From: Cyclobacteriaceae bacterium
GTDB lineage: Bacteria; Bacteroidota; Bacteroidia; Cytophagales; Cyclobacteriaceae
Assembly (NCBI GenBank): GCA_019638395.1
Contig: JAHBTX010000003.1
Span: 372,001 to 436,000, forward strand
Length of the DNA stretch: 64,000 nucleotides
Direction: 5' to 3'
In this document: positions 16,150-24,378 of the stretch, in pieces
Layout: every line of letters starts with the position of its first letter
How positions within the stretch are numbered: position 1 is the first letter of the stretch
Made by a program: the position numbers and the translations under genes
Notes under the pieces: model-generated
Told to the model about the DNA's origin: nothing
The model's database searches: none
Seen by the model: the letters and a program-made list of their open reading frames with translations, nothing else

Positions 16150-17127
16150 TTAACGGTACATTACAGCCTTTACAGCTTTTACCGTACGCTCTACATTCGG
16201 CAAAATAGCCTGAATTAAAGTAGGAGCATAGGGCAGGGGTACATCCATACTATTGATGCGATGAATAGGTGCATCTAAATAATCGAAAGCATGTTTTTGT
16301 ACGTGGTAGGTAATTTCAGTTGAGATGGATGATAATGGCCAGGCTTCTTCTACAATTACCAACCGATTTGTTTTTTTTACAGACTCCACAACTGTTGCGT
16401 AATCAATCGGGCGTACGGTGCGTAAGTCAATTACTTCTGCAGAGATGCCCTCTTTTTCCAATTCCTGAGCAGCCGCTAATGCAACCTTCATAATTTTACC
16501 AAACGAAACAATGGTAACATCGGTACCGGCACGTTTCACATCGGCAACACCTAGTGGAATGAGGTATTCTTCAGCAGGTACTTCGCCCTTATCACCATAC
16601 ATCAGTTCCGATTCCATAAAAATAACCGGATCGTTATCGCGAATAGAAGTCTTTAATAGACCTTTTGCATCGAAGGGATTCGAAGGCACAACTACTTTTA
16701 ATCCGGGTGTGTTAGCAAACCAATTTTCAAAATTCTGCGAGTGTTGTGCACCTAATTGTCCGGCATTACCAGTAGGCCCACGAAACACAATAGGGCAGTG
16801 GTATTGGCCGCCCGACATGGATAAAATTTTAGCGGCCGAATTAATAATCTGATCGATAGCAACCAATGAGAAATTAAAGGTCATGAATTCGATAATAGGT
16901 CGCAGGCCATTCATGGCCGCTCCAGTACCAATGCCGGCAAAACCTAACTCGGCAATGGGTGTGTCAAGCACTCTATCGGGTCCAAACTCATCCAGCATAC
17001 CCTGGCTTACTTTGTATGCGCCATTGTATTCGGCTACTTCTTCGCCCATTAAAAAAATGCTGCCATCGCGTCTCATTTCTTCGCTCATGGCTTCGCGTAG
17101 CGCCTCTCTGAATTGAATTTCTCTCAT
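16150..17127 (-). CDS. pdhB: Pyruvate dehydrogenase E1 component, beta subunit
   Basis: Beta subunit of the heterotetrameric E1 of the pyruvate dehydrogenase complex, which decarboxylates pyruvate using thiamine diphosphate. The 325-residue length is standard. Motifs are REALREAMSEEM, FLMGEEVAEYNGAYKVSQG (with the catalytic Glu region), DTPIAELGFAGIGTGAA, QYHCPIVFRGPTGN, QHSQNFENWFA and IDLRTVRPID. The alpha subunit and E2 are not in this window. In Bacteroidota pdhB is often separate from pdhA, so a lone gene is not abnormal. A branched-chain 2-oxoacid dehydrogenase beta is a less likely alternative given the close fit to PdhB motifs. Confidence 0.93.
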   Translation of the reverse strand: MREIQFREALREAMSEEMRRDGSIFLMGEEVAEYNGAYKVSQGMLDEFGPDRVLDTPIAELGFAGIGTGAAMNGLRPIIEFMTFNFSLVAIDQIINSAAKILSMSGGQYHCPIVFRGPTGNAGQLGAQHSQNFENWFANTPGLKVVVPSNPFDAKGLLKTSIRDNDPVIFMESELMYGDKGEVPAEEYLIPLGVADVKRAGTDVTIVSFGKIMKVALAAAQELEKEGISAEVIDLRTVRPIDYATVVESVKKTNRLVIVEEAWPLSSISTEITYHVQKHAFDYLDAPIHRINSMDVPLPYAPTLIQAILPNVERTVKAVKAVMYR

Positions 17128-17230
17128 AGCTGCCGTTAGTTTGGAAAGCCCGTAAAAATAGGGAGGTAAAGTCTCAGGTTAAAACGAAAAGCTTGTTTTT
17201 TTGACTGTAGAGTAAAAGTAAATTGTAAAC

Positions 17231-17259
17231 AAAAAACCCCGGCTACAGCCAGGGTTTTT
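17231..17259 (-). terminator. Rho-independent terminator of the OmpA/TPR lipoprotein gene
   Basis: On the minus strand an AAAAACCC-x-GGCT arm pairs with AGCC-x-GGGTTTTT around a tiny loop, ending in a run of six T. It lies 25 bases downstream of the lipoprotein stop codon and can also act in the other direction. Confidence 0.8.
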
Positions 17260-17283
17260 GTATTTACGGGTAATTGTTTTGAA

Positions 17284-19047
17284 TTACTTCAGGGCATTCC
17301 GGAACGATTCAGTAGTTGCAAACTTGGTAAATTCAAGATCAGTTAATGCCTTCTCTTTTAGAGAAGAGTCAATGCGTACTGCGCTGGTTAGGTTGCTCAC
17401 CACTGCATCGCCATTGCCTTGGCGGGCGGCAGCAACAGCAGCGCCATAATAACCAATTGCCAGGTTGCTGTTTTTGCGGGTTGCCTCAGCAAAAGAAGAA
17501 GCGGCATTGCTGAAATCTTTATTAAGCAGTTGCGCAAGACCTTTGTTAAACAGGTTTACATCGGTATCAAGTGCTGAAGAAGTTGAGCTTACGGCAGCAC
17601 CATAGTTAGCCATGTAAATTTCAGAAGCACCTTTAACACCATTTACACCACGTGTAACTTCATTGCTGGCTCCACGCAATGCTTTGGTAGCATGGCTATA
17701 GGCTTTGTAAGGATTACCTTTCCATAAAGCAATGGTAGCCAGGTTAGCATGTACTTCAGGTGTTTCTTTCAATTTGGCAGCAATTTCAAATTGAGCAGCA
17801 GCCTTATCCACCAGGCTGGTATTGCCCTGGATGGCTTGCTGCAGATAAGCAGCGCCTAAATTATTGTGTGCATTCCAATTGCTTCCTTTCTTGGTAGCGG
17901 CTTCATAAATAGATGCCTTTTCTTCTACCGAGGGGGTAAGGGTGGCAGCATACATTAATTCTTCGAAAGAAAGTGCATCGGCTGAAGCCTGACCAGAAGT
18001 GATTTGTTTTGCCAACACCGAAATTTCAGCATCCGTTTTCTTTTCTTTCACTTTTAAAATTTCAGTTTTAGCTGCACGCAAACCTGGATAAACATCTTTG
18101 AAAACCTTATTGTAAGTTTTTAATTTTTTCATGGCCTTTTCTTGTGCCTCGAAAGAACCACCACCATTAATGATGTTCAAGTACTCAGATTTTTCGTCTG
18201 ACGAAATTTTATCGTAAGCTGCAAGGGCGTTTTTGAATTCGGTCCAATCGTCAACTACAGGCTTGAGAATAAATTTGATTTCATCGGCCTGGCCCTTGTA
18301 ATCATACTTCTTCATTTGGGCACGATAGAATTTTTCGATAGCCTTTGCGCGCTCTTCAGAAAGTTTAGTGTTAATACGCTCAGCACCTTCGGGCGAGTGG
18401 GTACCGGTAATGGTTACCGTGCGGGTTACATTTTTAGAAGCGATAAAGGCATCTAACTGTTTTCCCTGGGCAGCTTTGATTTCGCTGGTGCGGAGTACCG
18501 AGCGACCTCTTTCGAAGATGAAATTCGGGATAACAACCGGGGTTAATTCTTCCTGGTTATTGTAGCCATGATCTGCATAAGCAGCGTAGTACGAATTTTG
18601 AACCAACTTAGATGTGGTGACAATACCGGTAGCTACAGTAAGGCGGGGAGTAGTTTTTGATTTGGTGCCTTTTGAGGCGACACCTTGAATTTCTACTGTA
18701 CCTACCTTATAAGCATCCTGATACGGAAATGTTTGTTTTTTGGAAACCTTAATTTGTTCGGTAGCGCTATTCGGATAATCTTCTGAACGGAAAGCGGTAG
18801 GATCAAGGGCTAGTTCATTTTCGCCATACTTATAAAAAGTATTCAGCGTGTAAACTGTTCCTTTCTTTAACATTTTAACTGGCAGGTTGCCGTTAATGTC
18901 AAATACTACCGTGTCTTTGTGTACCTCAAGCGGGTTAGGATTTACTTCTAACTTTTGCTCTTTGGCAGCTTTGATCATTTGGGGGAGGGTACATCCCGTA
19001 AAGGTTAGTGCACCGATGATCACGAATGCGTAAAATAATTTTCTCAT
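17284..19047 (-). CDS. OmpA-like lipoprotein with TPR repeats
   Basis: A 587-residue outer-membrane-type lipoprotein. The signal peptide ends in a lipobox (LTFTGC, Cys19). Residues about 40-170 are beta-rich. An OmpA-like peptidoglycan-binding domain lies near 185-250 (NFIFERGRSVLR, ITGTHSPEGAERINTKLSEERAKAI). A helical region follows, and about 360-570 holds TPR-type helix pairs (NAHNNLGAAYLQQAI, VHANLATIALWKGNPYKAYSHA, YYGAAVAAARQGNGDA). It may anchor a complex to peptidoglycan. It differs in domain order from the T9SS protein PorE, so a T9SS role is only a possibility. It is monocistronic, with its own promoter match and terminator. Confidence 0.8.
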   Translation of the reverse strand: MRKLFYAFVIIGALTFTGCTLPQMIKAAKEQKLEVNPNPLEVHKDTVVFDINGNLPVKMLKKGTVYTLNTFYKYGENELALDPTAFRSEDYPNSATEQIKVSKKQTFPYQDAYKVGTVEIQGVASKGTKSKTTPRLTVATGIVTTSKLVQNSYYAAYADHGYNNQEELTPVVIPNFIFERGRSVLRTSEIKAAQGKQLDAFIASKNVTRTVTITGTHSPEGAERINTKLSEERAKAIEKFYRAQMKKYDYKGQADEIKFILKPVVDDWTEFKNALAAYDKISSDEKSEYLNIINGGGSFEAQEKAMKKLKTYNKVFKDVYPGLRAAKTEILKVKEKKTDAEISVLAKQITSGQASADALSFEELMYAATLTPSVEEKASIYEAATKKGSNWNAHNNLGAAYLQQAIQGNTSLVDKAAAQFEIAAKLKETPEVHANLATIALWKGNPYKAYSHATKALRGASNEVTRGVNGVKGASEIYMANYGAAVSSTSSALDTDVNLFNKGLAQLLNKDFSNAASSFAEATRKNSNLAIGYYGAAVAAARQGNGDAVVSNLTSAVRIDSSLKEKALTDLEFTKFATTESFRNALK

Positions 19048-19081
19048 GATTTTAAATTATAGGTTACCAGTAAGTGAGGGG

Positions 19082-19113
19082 CAAAGTTAACCTAAAACCC
19101 CTTTTTTGTGCAA
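19082..19113 (-). promoter_or_regulatory. Promoter of the OmpA/TPR lipoprotein gene
   Basis: Minus-strand TAACTTTG (19082-19089) is preceded after 21 bases by ATTG (19111-19113 gives TTG). This is close to the Bacteroidota consensus and sits 35 bases upstream of the ATG at 19047. Confidence 0.55.
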
Positions 19114-19166
19114 TAATAGCTAAAAAAATAACAAGCTTGTCCCTTATTTACAGCACCTTAATGTCT

Positions 19167-19174
19167 TATATTTG
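19167..19174 (+). promoter_or_regulatory. -7 box upstream of the pspC-like gene
   Basis: TATATTTG matches TAnnTTTG and lies 80 bases before the ATG at 19254. The expected -33 box is not clear. Confidence 0.35.
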
Positions 19175-19253
19175 CAGGGTTAACATTTAGTCGGTAATTA
19201 GCCTTTTACTCAGGTAAACGGATGGTAAAAGCGTTTTTTTAGCAAATGGTTGT

Positions 19254-19481
19254 ATGGTGGGACTGATAAAAGAGATTCAACTTTTTTTTGAGAAGCAGGC
19301 ATTTGGTGTGTGTGCTGCACTTGGCGACAAGCTTGGGATTGCAACCTCCTCAATCCGGCTATTTTTTATTTATGCATCTTTCCTCACTTTCGGTTCGCCT
19401 CTAATTGTCTATCTGTCTATTGCGTTTGTTTTGAATATGCGAAGGCATTTACGCAGGCGCAGCACCATTTGGGATTATTAA
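19254..19481 (+). CDS. PspC-domain small membrane protein
   Basis: A 75-residue protein matching the PspC domain: FGVCAALGDKLGIATSSIRLFFIYASF is the amphipathic-plus-transmembrane pattern of this family, followed by a second hydrophobic stretch SPLIVYLSIAFVLNM and a basic tail. PspC in enterobacteria is a toxic-when-free membrane partner of the phage-shock response; in Bacteroidota such stand-alone domains are common and not functionally defined. No other psp gene is nearby. Its last 4 bases overlap the end of the convergent glycosyltransferase gene. Confidence 0.82.
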   Translation: MVGLIKEIQLFFEKQAFGVCAALGDKLGIATSSIRLFFIYASFLTFGSPLIVYLSIAFVLNMRRHLRRRSTIWDY

Positions 19482-20488
19482 ATTCTGAAATCGCGGAAAT
19501 ACTTTTTGTTCTGCAGGTAATACCCAACTAGAAGCGATCCTTTATAAGTGGTTTCGATAGGTTTACCTGATGGTGGTGCCTTCCGCTTAGCGTAATCGCG
19601 GGCCAGGTGTTTCACGAAACTTCCATGTGCTTTCAGCACTGCCCGGCTATCGGCCGCAGAGCCGCCCAACAAAAATTTGAAGGCGGCAACCCAGTCCAAC
19701 ACCAGTCTTACAGGAATTTTCCAAACCAACTGCTGGGTTGGAAGGTTTTTGATCAGCAGGCTTAATCCGTTTCTAAAGTTAAAATAGGTTTTTTGTGGGT
19801 TTGACTTAGCCAGGGTGCCGCCACCAACATGATATACTTTCGATTGACCTGTATAGTAAATTGTTTGCCCGGTGTGCTGGATGCGCCAGCACAGATCGAT
19901 CTCTTCCATGTGTGCAAAAAAGTCTTCATCAAACCCCTGGTGTTGATGAAAAACTTCTGATCGAATAAACAGACATGCGCCAGTTGCCCAAAACACCGGG
20001 CGTGTATCGTTATACTGCCCCAGGTCTTTCTCGAATGTTTGAAAAATGCGACCGCGACAGAAAGGGTAGCCTAAACTATCGATAAAGCCACCGGCCGCAC
20101 CGGCATATTCAAATTCATCCCGCGTATGGTAGGAAAGTATTTTTGGTTGAGCTGCTGCAATGTTTACATCTTGCCGGAAGAGCTCAATAACGGGTTCGAT
20201 CCAACCGGGTGTTACTTCTACATCTGAGTTAAGTAAAATATAATATGAGGCACTAATTTGTTTTAGCGCTCTATTATAGCCACCACAATAGCCTCTGTTG
20301 GTTTCGAGCTGTATGATTTCAATTTGATTCTGAAAATTTTCTTTCAGAAAGGTCACAGAACCATCAGAGGAGGCATTATCGGCAACAACAATTTTAGCGG
20401 TTCCGCTGTGGGTAATTACACCCGGCAAAAACTGTTGCAGGAAGTGTTTTCCGTTGTAGTTCAGAATAACAACGGCTATTTCTGTCAT
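19478..20488 (-). CDS. Family 2 glycosyltransferase (rhamnosyltransferase-like)
   Basis: A 336-residue GT-A fold glycosyltransferase. The N-terminus IAVVILNYNGKHFLQQFLPG and NASSDGS are nucleotide-sugar binding marks. LLNSDVEVTPGW holds the DxD-type metal site, and ATGACLFIRSEVF with MEEIDLCWRIQ is typical of the WcaA/RfbF-like group. A single hydrophobic segment near residues 265-285 may bind the membrane. Donor and acceptor are unknown. The start overlaps ybaB by 4 bases, so the two are probably co-transcribed. Confidence 0.87.
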   Translation of the reverse strand: MTEIAVVILNYNGKHFLQQFLPGVITHSGTAKIVVADNASSDGSVTFLKENFQNQIEIIQLETNRGYCGGYNRALKQISASYYILLNSDVEVTPGWIEPVIELFRQDVNIAAAQPKILSYHTRDEFEYAGAAGGFIDSLGYPFCRGRIFQTFEKDLGQYNDTRPVFWATGACLFIRSEVFHQHQGFDEDFFAHMEEIDLCWRIQHTGQTIYYTGQSKVYHVGGGTLAKSNPQKTYFNFRNGLSLLIKNLPTQQLVWKIPVRLVLDWVAAFKFLLGGSAADSRAVLKAHGSFVKHLARDYAKRKAPPSGKPIETTYKGSLLVGYYLQNKKYFRDFRI

Positions 20489-20820
20489 CCCATCAGGTTG
20501 CTTAAATCCATACCCGGAATGTTGGGCAATAAACCTTCGGTAGCCTTCTTCAGTTCTTCCTTAGCCAGCACTTCGGCTTCGTCCGAGGCCTTATTAACAG
20601 CGGCTACTACAAGGTCTTGTATTAGTACTTTGTCATCGGCTTTTATAATGGCTGCGTCAATATCCAGCGTAAGCAGTTGTTTTTTTCCATTAACAATGGC
20701 TTTCACCATGCCCCCGCCAGCCTCGCCAGTAGCTTTTACCAGCACTAGATTATCTTGTGCTTCTTTAATTTTAGCCTGCACTTCTTTCATGCGGCCCATC
20801 ATTTTCATCATGTCGAACAT
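20485..20820 (-). CDS. YbaB/EbfC nucleoid-associated protein
   Basis: A 111-residue small DNA-binding protein of the YbaB/EbfC family: the N-terminal helix MKMMGRMKEVQAKIKEAQ, the beta hairpin GMVKAIVNGKKQLLTLDID and the helical C-terminus with AAVNKASDEAEVLAKEEL. The family forms tweezer-like dimers on DNA. In many bacteria it sits next to dnaX and recR; here it is coupled instead to a glycosyltransferase gene. Confidence 0.9.
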   Translation of the reverse strand: MFDMMKMMGRMKEVQAKIKEAQDNLVLVKATGEAGGGMVKAIVNGKKQLLTLDIDAAIIKADDKVLIQDLVVAAVNKASDEAEVLAKEELKKATEGLLPNIPGMDLSNLMG

Positions 20821-20847
20821 GCTGCTGAATTTTTAAATACGTAATTG

Positions 20848-20855
20848 CAAAGATA
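20848..20855 (-). promoter_or_regulatory. -7 box upstream of the ybaB-type gene
   Basis: TATCTTTG on the minus strand matches TAnnTTTG and lies 28 bases before the ATG at 20820. Confidence 0.45.
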
Positions 20856-20871
20856 AGACGAAGCCTGTAGT

Positions 20872-22776
20872 TCAGTTCTTTTTTTTGAGTATCACAACGG
20901 CCCCTTCGCGCCTGAAGTTACGGCCTGCAAAATCAAGTATTTGAGCTTTCCATACATAAGTACCTTCGGGTAACGAGCGGCCATTGTTGGTGCCATCCCA
21001 GGGTTCGTTGCCAGCATTATAATAAACCATAGTACCCCACCTGTCGAATACCTTTAATTCTAACCGCGTAATATAATGGCCTCTTACCGTAAAAGTTTCG
21101 TTTTCTACCGGCCCCAAACCATCGGGTGTAAAGGCAGTGGGGTAAAACAGGTTTACTTCGCGTGTAACTACTAACCGGTTTGAAACAGAATTGGATAAAC
21201 CGGGCTGCATGGGTTGCGCAGTTACCACATATTGCAGCACCTGGTTTACATCATCCGGTTGATCATCGACCCATACGGTATCGGTACCGAGGTTAAGCGT
21301 GGCCATTAAGCCACCACTCTTATCAAATTTTTGAAGTTGATAGTTGCCTACTCCGCTTTGCCAGCCTTTAAATCCGCTCCACCTCACTGTTATCACGTTT
21401 TCATTATCAACTGTTGCCGATAACCGGATCGGGCAAACCAAAATTCCAGGGGTGCTGGTGTTATCGCATAAATCGGTGTAATTAATCCGGTAACAATTTC
21501 CGGATTCAGTCGTGTAATCCGGGTCGGCAAAATTTGGTACAGGAGTCTGGGCAATAGCAGAAAACCCGGTACCCGGCTGTCCGCGCGAAATGGAATATTG
21601 CGTAACGGAAAAGGCCGGGTCTTGCTGCCAAGTTAGCTGCACCCCGGGCGATGCAACCAAAGCACTCACATTATTTACGGCTGTAGGAGTAACAGTTGTA
21701 AACGCCTCACCACACTTTTCAAGTGAAATACTACGCCTGCCACCGGCATAGTTGTTAATTACCTGGTAACAATAATTGGTTTTACAAACTACATCTACAT
21801 CGTTAAGTTGATTGGGTGAGCCCGGTATAGTGGTGTAGGCAGTATTGTTACGTCTTATTTCGGTACTAACCACACCTACCGATGCGGTGGCCCAGGTTAA
21901 CCGGTTGTTTCCGTTTTCGATAGCTAGATCAAAATTATGACTGCAGACGGGTGCTGAGTAGGTATGTGTGTTGGTGCAAGGATCGAACGCACTTAACCGA
22001 AAGCAATAAAAGTTATTGTCGGTTTGCAGATTGGGAATGGTAACAGTATTAACTCCATACAAGGTTTGAAACTGTTGAAATGTTGTGCCGCTATTCACGC
22101 CAATTTCTAACCGGTATTGGATATTGGGTTGGGGCGTAAAATTAAGTTGCAGCGAAGTACTGTTAAGTACTGTAAGTGTATTGATTTGGGGTATGGGTAA
22201 TACCGGCAATGCTGTAAACGATTGAATTAGTGCTGCACAATTGTTGGCCGAATTAATATCGCGACCTCTTACGTTGATGTTGAACGTACCGGCACCTCCG
22301 TAATTATGAGAAGCCGTTTGGTTGTTGCTGTTGGGGATGGCCGTTTCAATAATACCATCATTATTAAAATCGATAAAATACTGATCGTAGGTTTTATCGG
22401 TAATCTTAATGGAAGTTTGGAAGCCAGAACAGGTATAGACTTCAAATGCTGGCTGCACATTTGGATCGACCGTAATCTGAATATCATCGGCACCTATGTT
22501 CTGATATAAAATGGAAAGTGTATAGGTGCCCGGTTGTGTATAAGTAAGTGTAAATTGATTTTGTTGGGTGGCACCACCATTACCGGGTGTCATTAAGCAT
22601 GGAAAACCGGGAGTGCATTGGCCGGTTGTAATCAAGTTCGTATTTATTATCGTAACTGTAAAAGGCGCACACCCCTTTACTTCATCCACACTAAAGCGAC
22701 CCAGCCTGCTAACGTACTGTGCGTGTGCACTAATTGCCGTTACTAAAATTAGTCCGATAAGCCAGTTCTTCTTCAC
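20872..22776 (-). CDS. Secreted PKD/Ig-like surface protein with T9SS (gliding-motility) C-terminal domain
   Basis: A 634-residue exported protein. A signal peptide (MKKNWLIGLILVTAISAHAQ) is followed by PKD-like modules (GCAPFTVTIINTN, TYTQPGTYTLSI, NYGGAGTFNINVRG) and fibronectin-like strands (about 190-540). The last 90 residues are the gliding-motility-associated CHU_C domain: FYPTAFTPDGLGPVENE, LKVFDRWGTMVYYN, PWDGTNNGRSLPEGTYVWK. This C-terminal domain directs type B cargo through the type IX secretion system to the cell surface. It starts only 7 bases behind hutH on the same strand, an unexpected partner. Confidence 0.88.
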   Translation of the reverse strand: MKKNWLIGLILVTAISAHAQYVSRLGRFSVDEVKGCAPFTVTIINTNLITTGQCTPGFPCLMTPGNGGATQQNQFTLTYTQPGTYTLSILYQNIGADDIQITVDPNVQPAFEVYTCSGFQTSIKITDKTYDQYFIDFNNDGIIETAIPNSNNQTASHNYGGAGTFNINVRGRDINSANNCAALIQSFTALPVLPIPQINTLTVLNSTSLQLNFTPQPNIQYRLEIGVNSGTTFQQFQTLYGVNTVTIPNLQTDNNFYCFRLSAFDPCTNTHTYSAPVCSHNFDLAIENGNNRLTWATASVGVVSTEIRRNNTAYTTIPGSPNQLNDVDVVCKTNYCYQVINNYAGGRRSISLEKCGEAFTTVTPTAVNNVSALVASPGVQLTWQQDPAFSVTQYSISRGQPGTGFSAIAQTPVPNFADPDYTTESGNCYRINYTDLCDNTSTPGILVCPIRLSATVDNENVITVRWSGFKGWQSGVGNYQLQKFDKSGGLMATLNLGTDTVWVDDQPDDVNQVLQYVVTAQPMQPGLSNSVSNRLVVTREVNLFYPTAFTPDGLGPVENETFTVRGHYITRLELKVFDRWGTMVYYNAGNEPWDGTNNGRSLPEGTYVWKAQILDFAGRNFRREGAVVILKKKN

Positions 22777-22783
22777 AACTTTT

Positions 22784-24286
22784 TTAAACAGAAAATTTTA
22801 ACGAATAGGTTTTCAAAAACTCCTCGGCCGCAACCATGTCTGCGTGCAATTCGCGATCTGTTTCTATAAACGGAACAACCTGCCTGAAAGTATTCACAAA
22901 CGCTTCCAGTTCGGCCGATGACTTTAATGGTCGCCTGAAATGCAATGCCTGCGCAGCGGTAATCAATTCAATTGCCAAAATGGAATACAAATTATTCACT
23001 ACCCGGTACACTTTTGTGGCTGCATTAGCCCCCATACTTACGTGATCTTCTTGCCCATTGCTCGATACAATTGAATCCACCGATGCCGGAGTGCAAAGTT
23101 GTTTGTTCTGGCTCACCAGAGATGCGGCTGTATATTGAGGTATCATCAAACCGGAGTTAATACCCGGATCGGCCACAAGGTAATGCGGCAAATCGCGCGC
23201 TCCCGAAATTAATTGATAGGTTCTGCGTTCGGAGATATTACCCAATTCCGCCAAAGCGATTGCTAAAAAGTCTAGCGGCAAGGCTAACGGTTGCCCGTGA
23301 AAATTACCAGCCGAAATAATTTTATCCGCATCGGCAAAAATATTGGGGTTATCGCTTACCGAATTTATTTCCGTTAGAAAACTTTGGGTTACAAACTGAA
23401 TGGCATCGTAACTGGCACCATGCACTTGCGGAATGCAACGGAAAGAATAAGGATCCTGCACGTGCTTTTTAGCTTGCGAAGCAATAGCACTTCCTTTTAA
23501 AATTTCCTTTACGGATGCCGCCACATGCACTTGTCCGGCATGCGGACGAATTTTGTGCACGGCTTCATCAAAAGGTTCTAGCCTACCATCAAATGCATCC
23601 AATGAAAGTGCGCCAATCAGATTTGCCAGTTTTAATAACCTGTGGGCGTGCAGCAAACTCCACGTGCCATAAGCACTCATAAACTGCGTACCATTTAATA
23701 ACGCTAATCCTTCTTTTGCTTTGAAATGAATTTTCTCCCAACCAAATTTTTTTAAAATGGATTCGCCCGGATAAACTTCACCATTGTAATGTACTTCACC
23801 CGAGCCAATCAGCGTAAGCGATAAATGTGCAAGCGGAGCCAGATCACCCGATGCACCCAACGAGCCCATTTCATATACGCGTGGCCACACCTGGTTATCA
23901 TACATGTCGATTAACCGATTTACGGTTTCTAACTGCACGCCTGAATAGCCGTAGGATAGCGATTGAATCTTCAGGAACAACATCAGCATCACAATCTCTG
24001 CCGGAACTTCGGGGCCAGTGCCGCATGCGTGCGATTTCACTAAATTCTCTTGCAGTTTTTCGAGCTGATCTTTTGGAATGTTTTTATTGTACAACGAACC
24101 GAAGCCCGTGTTGATACCGTAAATAGGAGTGGAGGATGAAGCTAATTTCTGATCGAGGTATTCGCGGCATTTTATGATTTGCTTACGCGATTCCTCAGAA
24201 AGTATAAGACTAAGATTAGAATGCAAAACCCGGTCAAGATCGTGCAGGGTGAGGGGAGAGTTGGATATGGTGTGGGTTTGCTCCAT
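22784..24286 (-). CDS. hutH: Histidine ammonia-lyase
   Basis: Converts L-histidine to urocanate and ammonia, the first step of histidine use. The 500-residue protein has Ala145-Ser146-Gly147 in GSLGASGDLAPLAH, which cyclises to the MIO electrophile, the catalytic tyrosine in YGINTGFGS (56-64) and QEDHVSMGANAA. The selectivity pair is Ser85-His86 (VKSHACGTG), the form seen in histidine rather than phenylalanine or tyrosine ammonia-lyases. Other hut genes are absent from this window. The 92-base spacer upstream is filled with a TTGACAATTG repeat cluster. Confidence 0.93.
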   Translation of the reverse strand: MEQTHTISNSPLTLHDLDRVLHSNLSLILSEESRKQIIKCREYLDQKLASSSTPIYGINTGFGSLYNKNIPKDQLEKLQENLVKSHACGTGPEVPAEIVMLMLFLKIQSLSYGYSGVQLETVNRLIDMYDNQVWPRVYEMGSLGASGDLAPLAHLSLTLIGSGEVHYNGEVYPGESILKKFGWEKIHFKAKEGLALLNGTQFMSAYGTWSLLHAHRLLKLANLIGALSLDAFDGRLEPFDEAVHKIRPHAGQVHVAASVKEILKGSAIASQAKKHVQDPYSFRCIPQVHGASYDAIQFVTQSFLTEINSVSDNPNIFADADKIISAGNFHGQPLALPLDFLAIALAELGNISERRTYQLISGARDLPHYLVADPGINSGLMIPQYTAASLVSQNKQLCTPASVDSIVSSNGQEDHVSMGANAATKVYRVVNNLYSILAIELITAAQALHFRRPLKSSAELEAFVNTFRQVVPFIETDRELHADMVAAEEFLKTYSLKFSV

Positions 24287-24302
24287 TTACTTTAATTGAC
24301 AG

Positions 24303-24366
24303 TTGACAAACGGGCAATTGACAATTGTGATTGAATTATTGACAATTGTCAACTGAATATTGTCAA
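24303..24366. repeat. TTGACAATTGTC repeat cluster
   Basis: Five copies of TTGAC or its complement GTCAA lie within 65 bases between hutH and hisS, including a perfect 14-base palindrome TTGACAATTGTCAA at 24339-24352. This looks like a small dispersed repeat rather than a normal promoter. Confidence 0.65.
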
Positions 24367-24378
24367 CTTTAGAAATCA

